42,524 nucleotides of DNA. It comes from Flavobacteriaceae bacterium (GTDB lineage: Bacteria; Bacteroidota; Bacteroidia; Flavobacteriales; Flavobacteriaceae). The notes beneath the pieces are model-generated. The model saw only the letters and a program-made list of their open reading frames with translations, was not told the origin of the DNA and ran no database searches. Both the position numbers and the translations under genes were made by a program. The stretch is taken from the NCBI GenBank assembly GCA_023257625.1, contig JALRBW010000038.1:1-42524 (forward strand), given 5' to 3'. Of the stretch, positions 9,463-18,253 are shown in pieces (position 1 is the first letter of the stretch; each line of letters opens with the position of its first letter).

Positions 9463-10593
9463 TTGAAAATTCTTATACTTCCAGATTCATTTAAAGGTAG
9501 CTTATCCGCTTCTGATGTTTGTGAAGAAATGGTAAAAGCAGTGAAACATTTCTTTCCTGCTAGTGAAGTAATTTCAATTCCATTTTCAGATGGCGGTGAA
9601 GGAGCTTTAGAAGTATTAAAAAATAACATTGCTGGAAAACTTGAATATTGTAACACCTATGATGCAGTTCATAGAAATATTATAGCACCCTACTTTAAGT
9701 TCAAAAAAAACAACACTGCATGGATTGAACTTTCCCAAACTGCTGGTTTAGCTCAACTTTCAGCAAAGGATCAGAATCCTTTAAAAACCTCAACATATGG
9801 AACAGGGGTAATGTTAAAAGACGCATTAGAAAAGGGCTGTACTACTCTTTATTTAGGAATTGGGGGGAGTGCTACTCATGATTTAGGCTTTGGCTTACTT
9901 CAGGCGTTAGGAGTTGGTTTTTTTGATGAAAATGGAAAAGAAATTAAAATAAACGGAGGATCATTGCATCAAATCCATGATATTGTAATGGATACACTTG
10001 ATCCAAGGGCAAAGAAGGCTAAATGGATTATTGCTTGCGATGTACAAAACATTCTTTTAGGAGAAAACGGAGCAGCTTATATATATGCCAAACAAAAAGG
10101 AGCAAATCTCAGCCAAATTAAACAGTTAGAATTTGGAACCCAACATATTGCTCAAATCCTGCTAACTCAATTCCAAAAAAATATAAAAAATTTAATTGGA
10201 GGTGGTGCTTCAGGAGGTGTAAGTGCTGGTTTACATGCCCTTTTAAATGCAAAACTTACTTCTGGATTTGAGCTATTATCAAAGACTATTAATTTAGATA
10301 ATCATATAAATACTGCTGATTTAATTTTAACAGGTGAAGGCCAATTTGATTTCCAAAGCCAATTTGGAAAACTTCCAAATCAAGTTGCTAAAAAAGCTTT
10401 AAGTAAAAAAATACCAACGCTTTTATTTACTGGAAAGTCAGAAATTTATTCAGATGCTGAACTTCCACATCTTCAGGTATTTACAATAACTCCTAAAGGA
10501 GTGTCAATGGAAAAAGCAATGAATGAAGCCCGTCTTTTTTTATCTTTAAAATTAGCTGAAATATTGCCAAATTTTAAATTCCTATCAAAATGA
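9463..10593 (+). CDS. Glycerate kinase (GarK/GlxK family)
   Basis: Phosphorylates D-glycerate with ATP, feeding it into lower glycolysis. The 376-aa length is typical of the GarK/GlxK family. Motifs: KGSLSASDV near the N-terminus, PFSDGGEGALEVL (residues 40-52), LGIGGSATHDLGFGLLQALG (131-150), GGGASGGVSAGL (247-258) and LILTGEGQFDFQS. The product could be 2-phosphoglycerate or 3-phosphoglycerate; the family resembles glycerate 2-kinases but the sequence alone does not settle this. The start is TTG (9463), which puts MKILILPDSFKGS at the N-terminus as expected. The next gene, a GntP-family permease, starts 4 nt before this stop (ATGA overlap), so uptake and phosphorylation are coupled. The YpdA-like gene ends 56 nt upstream. 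Confidence 0.93.
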   Translation: MKILILPDSFKGSLSASDVCEEMVKAVKHFFPASEVISIPFSDGGEGALEVLKNNIAGKLEYCNTYDAVHRNIIAPYFKFKKNNTAWIELSQTAGLAQLSAKDQNPLKTSTYGTGVMLKDALEKGCTTLYLGIGGSATHDLGFGLLQALGVGFFDENGKEIKINGGSLHQIHDIVMDTLDPRAKKAKWIIACDVQNILLGENGAAYIYAKQKGANLSQIKQLEFGTQHIAQILLTQFQKNIKNLIGGGASGGVSAGLHALLNAKLTSGFELLSKTINLDNHINTADLILTGEGQFDFQSQFGKLPNQVAKKALSKKIPTLLFTGKSEIYSDAELPHLQVFTITPKGVSMEKAMNEARLFLSLKLAEILPNFKFLSK

Positions 10594-11924
10594 TAGAAGA
10601 CTTTATTAATATTGCTTTTGTAATAATTTGGATTGTTTTAGGAACATCTATTTTCAAGCTCCATCCTTTTTTAGTACTTTTTACTGCAGCTTTGGGTTTA
10701 GGTTTTTTATTGGGAATTACTCCACTAGAAACACTAATATTAATTCAAAAAGGATTTGGAAAATTAATTGAAAATATTGGCTTATTAATTTTATTTGGGA
10801 CAATGATAGGTGTAGCTCTTGAAAAATCAAAGGGAACTGTCGCTATTGCAAATGGAATATTACTATATGTTAAAAGATTGCCACTGCCTTTTGCTGTAAG
10901 TTTTATGGGCTATCTTATTTCAATCCCCGTTTTTTGTGATGCGGCATTTGTTATTCTTTCTCAACTCAACAAAACTTTAGCTGAAAAAACAAAAACTCCT
11001 CTTATTGGACTTACAGTAGCCCTATCAACTGGTTTGTTTGCTCCACACGTTTTGGTCCCCCCTACGCCAGGTCCTTTAGCAGCAGCTTCAAATTTACATT
11101 TAGAAAATTTAGCCCTCCTTATTGTAATGGGATCATTAGTAGCGCTTGTTCTTGTTTTAGTTGGTGGGAGCTATGGCTACTATTTATCTAAAAAGAATAG
11201 TATTTTGATTCAAAAATCCCAAGGAGAAAATCAATTTGAAATAGATACAACATTACCGAAATTTAGGATTGCAATTGCACCAATTTTAATTCCTATTTTA
11301 TTGATGTGTTTAGGCACTTTATGTGATATGTATTCAGATACATCTCCTTTTTTAGAACTAGTCTCTTGGTTAGCTACCCCCACTATGGCACTTGCCATAG
11401 GGTTAGTGTTAGCTTTTTTAGGAAATCCAAAAAATAAAAAATATTTTATTAATGAAGTCATAACAGAGGGTATAAATCAAGCAGCTCCCATATTACTTAT
11501 AACTGGGATGGGGGGTGCATTAGGTAGTATACTGAGTTCCGTTCCTCTTGGTGAATATGCTCAAGGTTTTACAAATTTTGAAAGTTGGGGGCTCTGTATC
11601 CCATTTTTAATTGCTGCCCTACTTAAAACAGCTCAAGGATCATCAACCGTCGCAATGATTACCACATCATCGATTTTTTATCCCCTTTTACCCTTATTTG
11701 GATTAGATACTGAAATGGGTAAAGTTTGGGCAATTTTAGCTATAGGCGTGGGTTCAATGACCGTTTCTCATGCTAACGATTCTTATTTTTGGATTGTTTC
11801 CCAATTGGGGGGACTGGATATAAAAACCGCTTATCGGTCGCATACTGTAGCTACCTTTCTTCAAGGTATGGTAGGATTGGCAACAGTTTTATTAGGATTT
11901 GCCGTATGGATTTGGATGAGTTAA
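10590..11924 (+). CDS. GntP family permease, likely glycerate/gluconate:H+ symporter
   Basis: Inner-membrane transporter of the gluconate:H+ symporter family. The 444-aa protein is hydrophobic throughout, with about 12 predicted membrane segments. It shows the family signatures IPVFCDAAFVILSQL, APHVLVPPTPGPLAAASNL, LKTAQGSSTVAMITT and SHANDSYFWIVSQLGG. Its 4-nt overlap with the glycerate kinase gene makes glycerate the most likely substrate, though gluconate or another sugar acid is possible. The start ATG at 10590 is set by the overlap. Its stop codon overlaps the DUF4270 stop on the other strand by 4 nt, so no separate terminator fits between them. Confidence 0.92.
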   Translation: MIEDFINIAFVIIWIVLGTSIFKLHPFLVLFTAALGLGFLLGITPLETLILIQKGFGKLIENIGLLILFGTMIGVALEKSKGTVAIANGILLYVKRLPLPFAVSFMGYLISIPVFCDAAFVILSQLNKTLAEKTKTPLIGLTVALSTGLFAPHVLVPPTPGPLAAASNLHLENLALLIVMGSLVALVLVLVGGSYGYYLSKKNSILIQKSQGENQFEIDTTLPKFRIAIAPILIPILLMCLGTLCDMYSDTSPFLELVSWLATPTMALAIGLVLAFLGNPKNKKYFINEVITEGINQAAPILLITGMGGALGSILSSVPLGEYAQGFTNFESWGLCIPFLIAALLKTAQGSSTVAMITTSSIFYPLLPLFGLDTEMGKVWAILAIGVGSMTVSHANDSYFWIVSQLGGLDIKTAYRSHTVATFLQGMVGLATVLLGFAVWIWMS

Positions 11925-13747
11925 AAATCAGAATAGATAAGTTCTAATTTTACTTTTTTGTCTTCTAAGGTAGTCTCTGGATGTGATCCTATCAAAAGGG
12001 TACCTAAAGGATTTAAAGTTGCTGACAAGGGGAAAAAGATGTCTTTAGTTAATGATGGATTAACTCCTTTTACCAAACTGGGATCATTTATGTTTGCTGT
12101 AACCACAAGACCCAAATCCACGTTTAAAGAATCATTGCGAATGATATTTGAAATATGTGAAGTCAAATTGAATTTATACCGAAATGGCTTTCCGAAATCA
12201 TCATATTCTAATGTCCCTCCAAATATTTTTTTATTTGAATTCACACCAAAATTTGAAACAGAACCGTCATTTTGATAATCTAATAAAGCTTGTCCAGTGT
12301 TGAATTTATAAAGGTATAACCGAAGCGCTATTAAGTCTTGGGGAAAGTTTGTGTTTGGGTCGATATAAAAAGACAAATTGGCTTCATTTAGCAACCAATT
12401 TTTGGTCCTCAAGTTGTTAATTAATGAATTTTCATCTTGATTTTCGCTTGAAAACAATCTTATTTTTCCATATAAACTTCCACTTTGGATGTACAAACGA
12501 TCTGTTGGCTGGTTGCTTTTAGAAGCTTCAATACGCTGCTCAACAGCCGCATCAAATAAGGAGTTTTTTAAGGTATTTACACGAATACCATTTAAAGAAA
12601 TTACAAATTCTTTTTCTGATTTTAAAATACTATCATCTGTAATGTCCTGAGGCGTTCCGTTGGTGTTATAATCGTCATACTCATAAAATACTGTAATGTT
12701 TGCATTATTAATATCCAATAACATATAAAGGTCTTCTGAAAAATTTTCAGCTCTGATAATAATACCCCTTAGCATTTCTCGAAATGCAGCATCATTACGC
12801 AAAACATCCTCATCTTCAAGGTCGATAAGATTTTTTTGAAAAAAATCAGTATTTAGAGGGACCCGAATTCTTGGGGATAAACGTGTTTCAATTTTTGTAG
12901 TTTCATCAACATCAGGAGTTTCAGGATCGTCTTCTTTATAATTAAAGCGAAGTTCTTCAAAGTTTAATGTGATCCTTTGATCTAATAATTGTTCTCCCAC
13001 AAACCCTTGCTCATAAAAATCTTGAGAAGAATAATAGGCTTGAGTTGTTTCAAAATTAGTGGAAGGATCCAGTGCATTAAGAAAATAGTTTAATTCATAA
13101 ATTTTTAAATCAAAACTAGCATTTCGATTTCCGTAAATAGAATCTATGTCATACACTTTATTGTCGGCATCATACCCTGAATTATCATCATCAGCATGAT
13201 CTAAAATACCATCCCCATCACTATCTGGGTTTAAAGGGTTTAATCCTGATTGAAATTCTACTAAGTCTGAAAGTTCATCACTATCTGAATTACTTTGGGG
13301 ATCTTGCGGGTCAGTATCAAATGAGTCAATAACTCCATCATTATCTGCATCATTTTGATTATAGAAAAAAGGGATTTCTAATACTACTGAAGTAACTTTT
13401 TCATTTTCAGGAATTAGATTAATATCGCTTGGATTTTCTTCCTCTTCAAAACGTTGTCTATGGTCACCAAAAAAGGGATTATTACCGATTGAGAGTTGGG
13501 TTGCAAAACTTGCCTCAGCTTTTCCAAATACTGGATGGTTAATTGTCCCCAATTGAACTAAAGGAAGTCCATTTGTTTGGACTTTATCTAATTTTTCTTG
13601 AAATGTGAAGGCTGGGGCTATTTCTCTTTTCGTAGAAAGGTTTAAATCTGATAGCATCATATCGCCTACAGGAATAAAATCTTGATTACAGCAAACGGTA
13701 ATAAGCATCACACTGATACTAACTAGAAAAAGGGAGGTAAATCGCAT
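11921..13747 (-). CDS. DUF4270 domain lipoprotein with Ca2+-binding-type Asp repeats
   Basis: Predicted secreted lipoprotein of the DUF4270 family, found in Bacteroidota and of unknown function. The 608-aa product has a hydrophobic signal (MRFTSLFLVSISVMLITVCC) with Cys at 19 and 20 as possible lipidation sites; the residue before either Cys is not the usual Gly/Ala/Ser, so the lipobox is atypical. The family start is visible in QDFIPVGDMMLSDL and GTINHPVFGKAEASFATQLS. At about residues 131-197 lies an Asp-rich, thrombospondin-type-3-like segment (DADNDGVIDSFDTDP, then DSDGDGILDHADDD) typical of calcium binding. The rest looks beta-rich. It follows the half-glycogen-synthase-like gene after 14 nt and probably shares its promoter. 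Confidence 0.88.
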   Translation of the reverse strand: MRFTSLFLVSISVMLITVCCNQDFIPVGDMMLSDLNLSTKREIAPAFTFQEKLDKVQTNGLPLVQLGTINHPVFGKAEASFATQLSIGNNPFFGDHRQRFEEEENPSDINLIPENEKVTSVVLEIPFFYNQNDADNDGVIDSFDTDPQDPQSNSDSDELSDLVEFQSGLNPLNPDSDGDGILDHADDDNSGYDADNKVYDIDSIYGNRNASFDLKIYELNYFLNALDPSTNFETTQAYYSSQDFYEQGFVGEQLLDQRITLNFEELRFNYKEDDPETPDVDETTKIETRLSPRIRVPLNTDFFQKNLIDLEDEDVLRNDAAFREMLRGIIIRAENFSEDLYMLLDINNANITVFYEYDDYNTNGTPQDITDDSILKSEKEFVISLNGIRVNTLKNSLFDAAVEQRIEASKSNQPTDRLYIQSGSLYGKIRLFSSENQDENSLINNLRTKNWLLNEANLSFYIDPNTNFPQDLIALRLYLYKFNTGQALLDYQNDGSVSNFGVNSNKKIFGGTLEYDDFGKPFRYKFNLTSHISNIIRNDSLNVDLGLVVTANINDPSLVKGVNPSLTKDIFFPLSATLNPLGTLLIGSHPETTLEDKKVKLELIYSDF

Positions 13748-13761
13748 GAAATGCTATAAGG

Positions 13762-14562
13762 TTAAATCTTTTTAGTGTAAAAATTTATAAACGCTTCCTC
13801 GTTTTTTGACGCTGCAAAATCCAAGTGGGGTTTTTTGTTTTTCTTTACAAGTTCAATTACTGATTCAGGTAAATTTTCAGAAGACAAAATTACTCCATGG
13901 GAATGTTGAATTGCAATTTCTGATAAGGCCTCGTAAGTTGCATTTTGAAGAGGTATCATCATGTTTGATTTTATATTATCAAAGGCCACTTTTTCTTCAA
14001 AATTTTCTGAAAAAACGCCTTCAAAATCAGGAGCATAAATAGAAGTTACTATCTTACTTTCAGCAAACAATGGCTCATCTGCATAAAATGTTTTTAAATA
14101 TAGTGGAAATAAGGATGTAAACCATCCATGAAGATGGATAACATCTGGTGACCAATTTAATTTTTTTACAGTTTCTATGACTCCTTTGGTAAAAAATATC
14201 ATGCGTTCATCATTATCACTATAGCATTTTTTGTTTTTATCATGTAATAATGCTTTCCTTTTGAAAAATTCTTCATTATCAATAAAATAAACTTGAATAC
14301 GCTCTTTAGGAATGGAAGCCACCTTTATAATTAAGGGAGTATCCATATCGTTAATAACTAAATTCATGCCTGATAAACGAATTACTTCATGTAATTGATG
14401 TCGTCTTTCATTAATTAAACCATAGCGAGGCATAAATATTCGTGTTTGCCCTCCATGGTCATTAATAGCTTTTGGTATTTGGAATGAATTAACAGCTTGT
14501 TCTGTTTGAGGAAGATAGGGAACAACCTCTGAAGAAATGATTAATACGCGCTTATCTTTCAT
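13762..14562 (-). CDS. Half-length glycogen/starch synthase-like protein (GT5 N-terminal domain only)
   Basis: The 266-aa protein resembles the N-terminal Rossmann domain of GT5 glycogen synthases: RVLIISSEVVPYL at the start, GGQTRIFMPRYGLINERRHQ, and DVIHLHGWFTSLFPLYLK, which fits the conserved HxHGW region. It lacks two things a real glycogen synthase needs: the KTGGL ADP-glucose motif after SEV (here LPQTEQAVNS) and the whole C-terminal GT-B domain (family length about 470 aa). The stop is clean and the downstream sequence does not continue the domain, so this is not a simple frameshift. Similar short proteins are, from memory, conserved in Flavobacteriaceae beside DUF4270 genes. Function unknown; glycogen synthesis is unlikely. 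It leads a two-gene operon with the DUF4270 lipoprotein. Confidence 0.82.
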   Translation of the reverse strand: MKDKRVLIISSEVVPYLPQTEQAVNSFQIPKAINDHGGQTRIFMPRYGLINERRHQLHEVIRLSGMNLVINDMDTPLIIKVASIPKERIQVYFIDNEEFFKRKALLHDKNKKCYSDNDERMIFFTKGVIETVKKLNWSPDVIHLHGWFTSLFPLYLKTFYADEPLFAESKIVTSIYAPDFEGVFSENFEEKVAFDNIKSNMMIPLQNATYEALSEIAIQHSHGVILSSENLPESVIELVKKNKKPHLDFAASKNEEAFINFYTKKI

Positions 14563-14592
14563 ATGCTAATTTTTCCCAAGAGAAAAGTTCTG

Positions 14593-14625
14593 CAAAAATA
14601 CAAAAAATATGCTTATTTACTCAAA
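14593..14625 (-). promoter_or_regulatory. Promoter of the GT5-like/DUF4270 operon
   Basis: On the minus strand: TTTG (14622-14625), a 21-nt spacer, then TATTTTTG (14593-14600). Both elements match the Bacteroidota consensus exactly and the spacing is at the accepted upper end. The start codon of the GT5-like gene is about 30 nt downstream. It is divergent from panC. Confidence 0.65.
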
Positions 14626-14660
14626 ATCTAGCTACTTTAGCAACGTTAAACCTTTACTAA

Positions 14661-15506
14661 ATGTTGGTTTTTTCAAACGCTTATGAGCTTCAAGCGGAAT
14701 TGCCTACTTCTTTTTCTTCCTTAGGTTTAGTGCCTACCATGGGTGCCTTACATCAAGGGCATATTTCTCTTGTGGAACGTGCAATCAAAGAAAATTCACA
14801 CGTTATTGTTAGTATTTATGTTAATCCAACTCAATTTAATAGGGTTGAAGATCTTGAACAATACCCAAGAAATATAGATAAAGACCTTGAAACATTGGCC
14901 CCCTATTCGAATAAGATTATGGTATATATCCCAACAAATGAAGATCTTTATCCAGAAGGAATAAAAGTAAAAACTTATGCCTTTGGAACTTTAACTCAAT
15001 ATTTTGAAGGAGCATACAGACCGGGTCATTTTGATGGTGTTGCCACAGTTATCGAATCACTATTTACTAGGATAAATCCTACAAAGGCCTATTTTGGAGA
15101 AAAAGATTTTCAGCAGGTTCTAGTAATTAAAGCTTTAGTTAAACTTTTAAGTTTAAACATAAAGATTATCTCCTGTCCTATAATACGCGCAAAAGATGGA
15201 TTGGCCTTAAGTTCTAGAAACGCATTGTTGTCTAAAGAACACCTTGAGAAGGCATGTGTTATCTATAATATACTCCAAAAAATCACTGAAAATAGAGGCC
15301 ATTGGAATGTACAACAAATGAGAGCATATTTCTTCGAAAAGATAGAAGCCCTTTCAGGTTTTAAGATTGACTATTTTGCTGTAGCAGATCCAAAAACCTT
15401 AACGCCAGAAGAAGAGCTTATTCCTTCAAAAAACTATAGAATATTTATTGCGGTTTATGCCGGCACCATTCGTCTTATTGACACCATAGAATTACGCAGA
15501 AAATAA
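14661..15506 (+). CDS. panC: Pantoate--beta-alanine ligase (pantothenate synthetase)
   Basis: Condenses pantoate and beta-alanine with ATP to form pantothenate, the coenzyme A precursor. The 281-aa length is normal. Motifs: LVPTMGALHQGHISLVERA (residues 23-41), with the HxGH nucleotide signature at 31-34; SIYVNPTQFN; PGHFDGVATVI; FGEKDFQQVLVI; and LALSSRNALLS, the KMSKS-like region. The gene for the enzyme supplying beta-alanine, panD, follows 13 nt downstream. A TACTTTAG box at 14633-14640 could be its -7 element, but no -33 element is visible. Confidence 0.97.
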   Translation: MLVFSNAYELQAELPTSFSSLGLVPTMGALHQGHISLVERAIKENSHVIVSIYVNPTQFNRVEDLEQYPRNIDKDLETLAPYSNKIMVYIPTNEDLYPEGIKVKTYAFGTLTQYFEGAYRPGHFDGVATVIESLFTRINPTKAYFGEKDFQQVLVIKALVKLLSLNIKIISCPIIRAKDGLALSSRNALLSKEHLEKACVIYNILQKITENRGHWNVQQMRAYFFEKIEALSGFKIDYFAVADPKTLTPEEELIPSKNYRIFIAVYAGTIRLIDTIELRRK

Positions 15507-15514
15507 TACCTTTG
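15507..15514 (+). promoter_or_regulatory. Candidate -7 box just upstream of panD
   Basis: TACCTTTG is a perfect TAnnTTTG match, and its last base is 6 nt before the first base of the panD ATG (15520). The nearest upstream TTG is 26 nt away, longer than the usual 19-21, so the -33 element is weak or absent. If used, it would give panD a leaderless transcript in addition to read-through from panC. Confidence 0.35.
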
Positions 15515-15519
15515 CGCGC

Positions 15520-15870
15520 ATGTTAATCGAAGTAGTTAAATCAAAAATTCACCGCGTTCGGGTTACTGATGCTGACCTTAATTATATTGGAAGCATTACA
15601 CTTGACAAAAAACTTATTGAAGCCTCTAATTTAGTTGTTGGTGAAAAAGTACATGTCGTTAACGTAAACAATGGAGAGCGTTTAGAAACCTATGTAATTG
15701 AGGGAATTGAAGGCTCTGGTGAGGTAACTTTAAACGGACCTGCAGCACGTAAAGTGCAAAAGGGCGATATAATCATTATCATCAGTTATGCGCATATGGA
15801 GCCTGAGGCTGCCAGAAATTATAAGCCAACCATTATTTTCCCAGATGAAAACTCAAACTTAATTACTTAA
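15520..15870 (+). CDS. panD: Aspartate 1-decarboxylase proenzyme
   Basis: Decarboxylates L-aspartate to beta-alanine, the second substrate of PanC. The 116-aa proenzyme cleaves itself at Gly24-Ser25 to form the pyruvoyl cofactor; that site is visible in LNYIGSITLD, with Ser exactly at residue 25. Other conserved parts are KSKIHRVRVTDADL, the catalytic-loop Lys9 region, NGERLETYVIEG and NGPAARKVQKGDIIIIISY. Length fits the family. It lies between panC (13 nt upstream) and the UPF0104 gene (2 nt downstream), so it is part of the same transcript, possibly with its own internal promoter. Confidence 0.97.
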   Translation: MLIEVVKSKIHRVRVTDADLNYIGSITLDKKLIEASNLVVGEKVHVVNVNNGERLETYVIEGIEGSGEVTLNGPAARKVQKGDIIIIISYAHMEPEAARNYKPTIIFPDENSNLIT

Positions 15871-15872
15871 TC

Positions 15873-16853
15873 TTGGGATCATTAAAAACCATCTTAAAAA
15901 TATTTCTCCCTTTAGGTATTGGTGTTTTTTTTATATTTCTTACTCTTAAAAATACAACTGCAGAAGAGCAAAAAATCATTTTAGATTATATGAAAAAAGC
16001 AGATATTAAATTTGTGCTTTTATCGGGTCTATTTGGTGTTTTAAGTCATTTGTCAAGAGCTTATCGGTGGAATTTTTTATTGCATCCCTTGGGCTATCAT
16101 ACCCGATTTATTAATTCAACTTTAGCAGTTTTAATTGCCTATATTTCCAATTTAGGCATACCACGTTCCGGAGAAATTCTTCGCGCTACAACAATTAGTA
16201 CATATGAGAATATACCTTTTGAAAAAGGGTTTGGAACCATTATAGCAGAACGAATGATTGATTTAGTAATGCTTTTGTTTTTTATTGTATTGGCTTTAGG
16301 GTTACAGTTTGATTTGATATGGAATGTGTTGATGCAAAACGACTTTTCGTTTTCAAAGCTTTCCCTTTTGGGAACCATTATATTTATTACCATCTTTTTA
16401 TTGCGAAAGCCCTACAAAAAAGGAAAACATCCCTTTTTTGTCAAAATAAAACAATTTATTTCAGGGTTAATAGAGGGAATTTACAGTTTAAAAAACATTA
16501 AAAACAAAGGCGCATTTCTATTTCATACTCTATTTATTTGGTTCATGTATTTTGCCATGTTTTATGTTATTAAATGGACCGTTCCAGAAACAGAATCTTT
16601 AAGTGCATTGGCATTACTACCTGCATTTGTAGTAGGAGGGTTTACAATTTCAGCAACTAATGGCGGAATAGGAATTTACCCCTTTTCAGTTGCACTAGTT
16701 CTTACTGCATATGGAATTTCTAGTGAGTCTGGATTAGCCTTTGGATGGATTATGTGGTCTGCACAAACAGCACTTGTAATTCTCTTTGGAAGTCTTTCCT
16801 TTTTTATTTTACCTTTAGTCAATCAGCGATTGAAATCCAACCCAAATGGCTAA
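15873..16853 (+). CDS. UPF0104 / lysylphosphatidylglycerol synthase-like membrane protein
   Basis: Integral membrane protein of the YbhN/UPF0104 (LPG synthase transmembrane region) family, whose members act as or resemble lipid flippases and aminoacyl-lipid proteins. The 326-aa product has about seven or eight hydrophobic segments. Conserved features include LSHLSRAYRWNFLL, the stretch LGIPRSGEILRATTIS, and FGTIIAERMIDLVML. The soluble aminoacyl-transferase domain of MprF is absent, so only the membrane half is present. Start is TTG 15873, 2 nt after the panD stop, giving translational coupling. The stop overlaps the radA start by 8 nt. Its specific job is not known. Confidence 0.8.
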   Translation: MGSLKTILKIFLPLGIGVFFIFLTLKNTTAEEQKIILDYMKKADIKFVLLSGLFGVLSHLSRAYRWNFLLHPLGYHTRFINSTLAVLIAYISNLGIPRSGEILRATTISTYENIPFEKGFGTIIAERMIDLVMLLFFIVLALGLQFDLIWNVLMQNDFSFSKLSLLGTIIFITIFLLRKPYKKGKHPFFVKIKQFISGLIEGIYSLKNIKNKGAFLFHTLFIWFMYFAMFYVIKWTVPETESLSALALLPAFVVGGFTISATNGGIGIYPFSVALVLTAYGISSESGLAFGWIMWSAQTALVILFGSLSFFILPLVNQRLKSNPNG

Positions 16854-18198
16854 AGTCAAAAAGGCTTTTTTTTGTCAAAGTTGTGGTACCGAGCATGCTC
16901 AGTGGCAAGGACAATGTAATTCATGTAAAGAATGGAATACCCTTGTTGAAGAAAACATACAAAAAGAAATCCCAAAAAATTGGCAAAACTCAGCATCTAC
17001 ACTTACTTCTCAACCAATTCGAATTGAGGATATTGATGTAGATTCCATTCCCCGAATTTCAACAGCTGACTCAGAGTTAAATAGAGTATTGGGGGGCGGT
17101 TTAGTTCCTGGTTCAGTAGTATTATTAGGAGGTGAACCCGGAATTGGAAAGTCAACTTTACTATTACAGCTTTCATTACAAATCCAACAAAAAGTACTCT
17201 ACATATCTGGTGAAGAAAGTCAACAGCAAATTAAATTACGTGCTGAAAGAATGAATATTAAGGGCACAAATTGTTTTGTATTAAGCCAAACCGATACTCA
17301 AAAAATATTTAAAGAAATTCATAGCCTCAATCCTCATCTGGTAATAATTGATTCTATACAAACTTTATTCAGTCCAATGATAGAAAGTGGTGCGGGAAGT
17401 GTTTCTCAAATTAGGACTAGTGCAGCTGAATTAATTCATTTTGCCAAAGCAACACATACCCCTGTAATACTGGTAGGTCATATTACAAAAGAGGGAGCAA
17501 TAGCAGGTCCAAAAATTTTAGAACATATGGTAGATACAGTGCTTCAATTTGAAGGTGACCGTAATCACGTTTATCGCCTATTACGTTCACAAAAAAACCG
17601 ATTTGGATCTACTTCAGAAATTGGAATTTATGAAATGCTAACTGAGGGACTTCGGCCGGTTCAAAATCCAAGTAAAGTATTGTTAACTGAAAAAGAAGAA
17701 ACATTAAGTGGCCATGCTATTGCGGCTACTGTAGAAGGTTTGCGCCCTATGATGATAGAAGTTCAAGCCCTTGTGAGTAGTGCTGTGTATGGAACCCCTC
17801 AACGCAGTTGTACTGGTTATAATAGTAAACGTCTAAATATGCTTCTGGCAGTTCTCGAAAAAAGGGCTGGCTTTGCATTAGGCAGTAAAGATGTTTTTAT
17901 CAATATTGCTGGAGGATTACGAATTGAAGACCCAGCCCTAGATCTTGCAGTTGTTGCAGCTTTACTTTCAAGTTATCATGATATCCCAGTAAGTAAAGAT
18001 TTTTGTTTTGCTGCTGAAATAGGATTATCTGGCGAAATTAGGCCAATTCCTAAAGTAGATCTTCGAATCCAAGAAGCAGAAAAACTGGGGCTTAAAGGAA
18101 TCGCAATATCTACATATTCTAAATTGGCTAAGAATACCAAAGGGATACAAATTCATTCTTTTTCAAAGGTAGAATCACTCATTGAATTTCTATTTTAA
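16846..18198 (+). CDS. radA: DNA repair protein RadA (Sms)
   Basis: ATP-dependent branch-migration protein for recombinational repair. The 450-aa product has the C4 zinc finger intact (Cys10, 13, 24 and 27), a RecA-like ATPase with Walker A GGEPGIGKST (residues 95-104) and Walker B LVIIDS (165-170), the diagnostic KNRFG motif (250-254), and a Lon-protease-like C-terminal domain (about 270-450, with AEIGLSGEIRPIPKVDLRI). ATG 16846 overlaps the upstream membrane-protein gene by 8 nt. Confidence 0.97.
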   Translation: MAKVKKAFFCQSCGTEHAQWQGQCNSCKEWNTLVEENIQKEIPKNWQNSASTLTSQPIRIEDIDVDSIPRISTADSELNRVLGGGLVPGSVVLLGGEPGIGKSTLLLQLSLQIQQKVLYISGEESQQQIKLRAERMNIKGTNCFVLSQTDTQKIFKEIHSLNPHLVIIDSIQTLFSPMIESGAGSVSQIRTSAAELIHFAKATHTPVILVGHITKEGAIAGPKILEHMVDTVLQFEGDRNHVYRLLRSQKNRFGSTSEIGIYEMLTEGLRPVQNPSKVLLTEKEETLSGHAIAATVEGLRPMMIEVQALVSSAVYGTPQRSCTGYNSKRLNMLLAVLEKRAGFALGSKDVFINIAGGLRIEDPALDLAVVAALLSSYHDIPVSKDFCFAAEIGLSGEIRPIPKVDLRIQEAEKLGLKGIAISTYSKLAKNTKGIQIHSFSKVESLIEFLF

Positions 18199-18239
18199 GG
18201 ATTCTATTTTCAAAATAATTTAAGGTATCTTCGAATGCA

Positions 18240-18247
18240 TAATTTTG
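18240..18247 (+). promoter_or_regulatory. Candidate -7 box just upstream of gdhA
   Basis: TAATTTTG, a perfect TAnnTTTG match, ends 7 nt before the ATG at 18254. A second, imperfect box (TATCTTCG) lies at 18226-18233. No clear TTTG sits at 19-21 nt upstream of either. If the nearer box is used, the gdhA mRNA would begin at or next to its ATG. Confidence 0.3.
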
Positions 18248-18253
18248 AATCCC

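Noticed and set aside
13762-14562. Calling the 266-aa gene glgA (glycogen synthase)
   Set aside because: It lacks the KTGGL motif and the whole C-terminal catalytic half, so the name would mislead.
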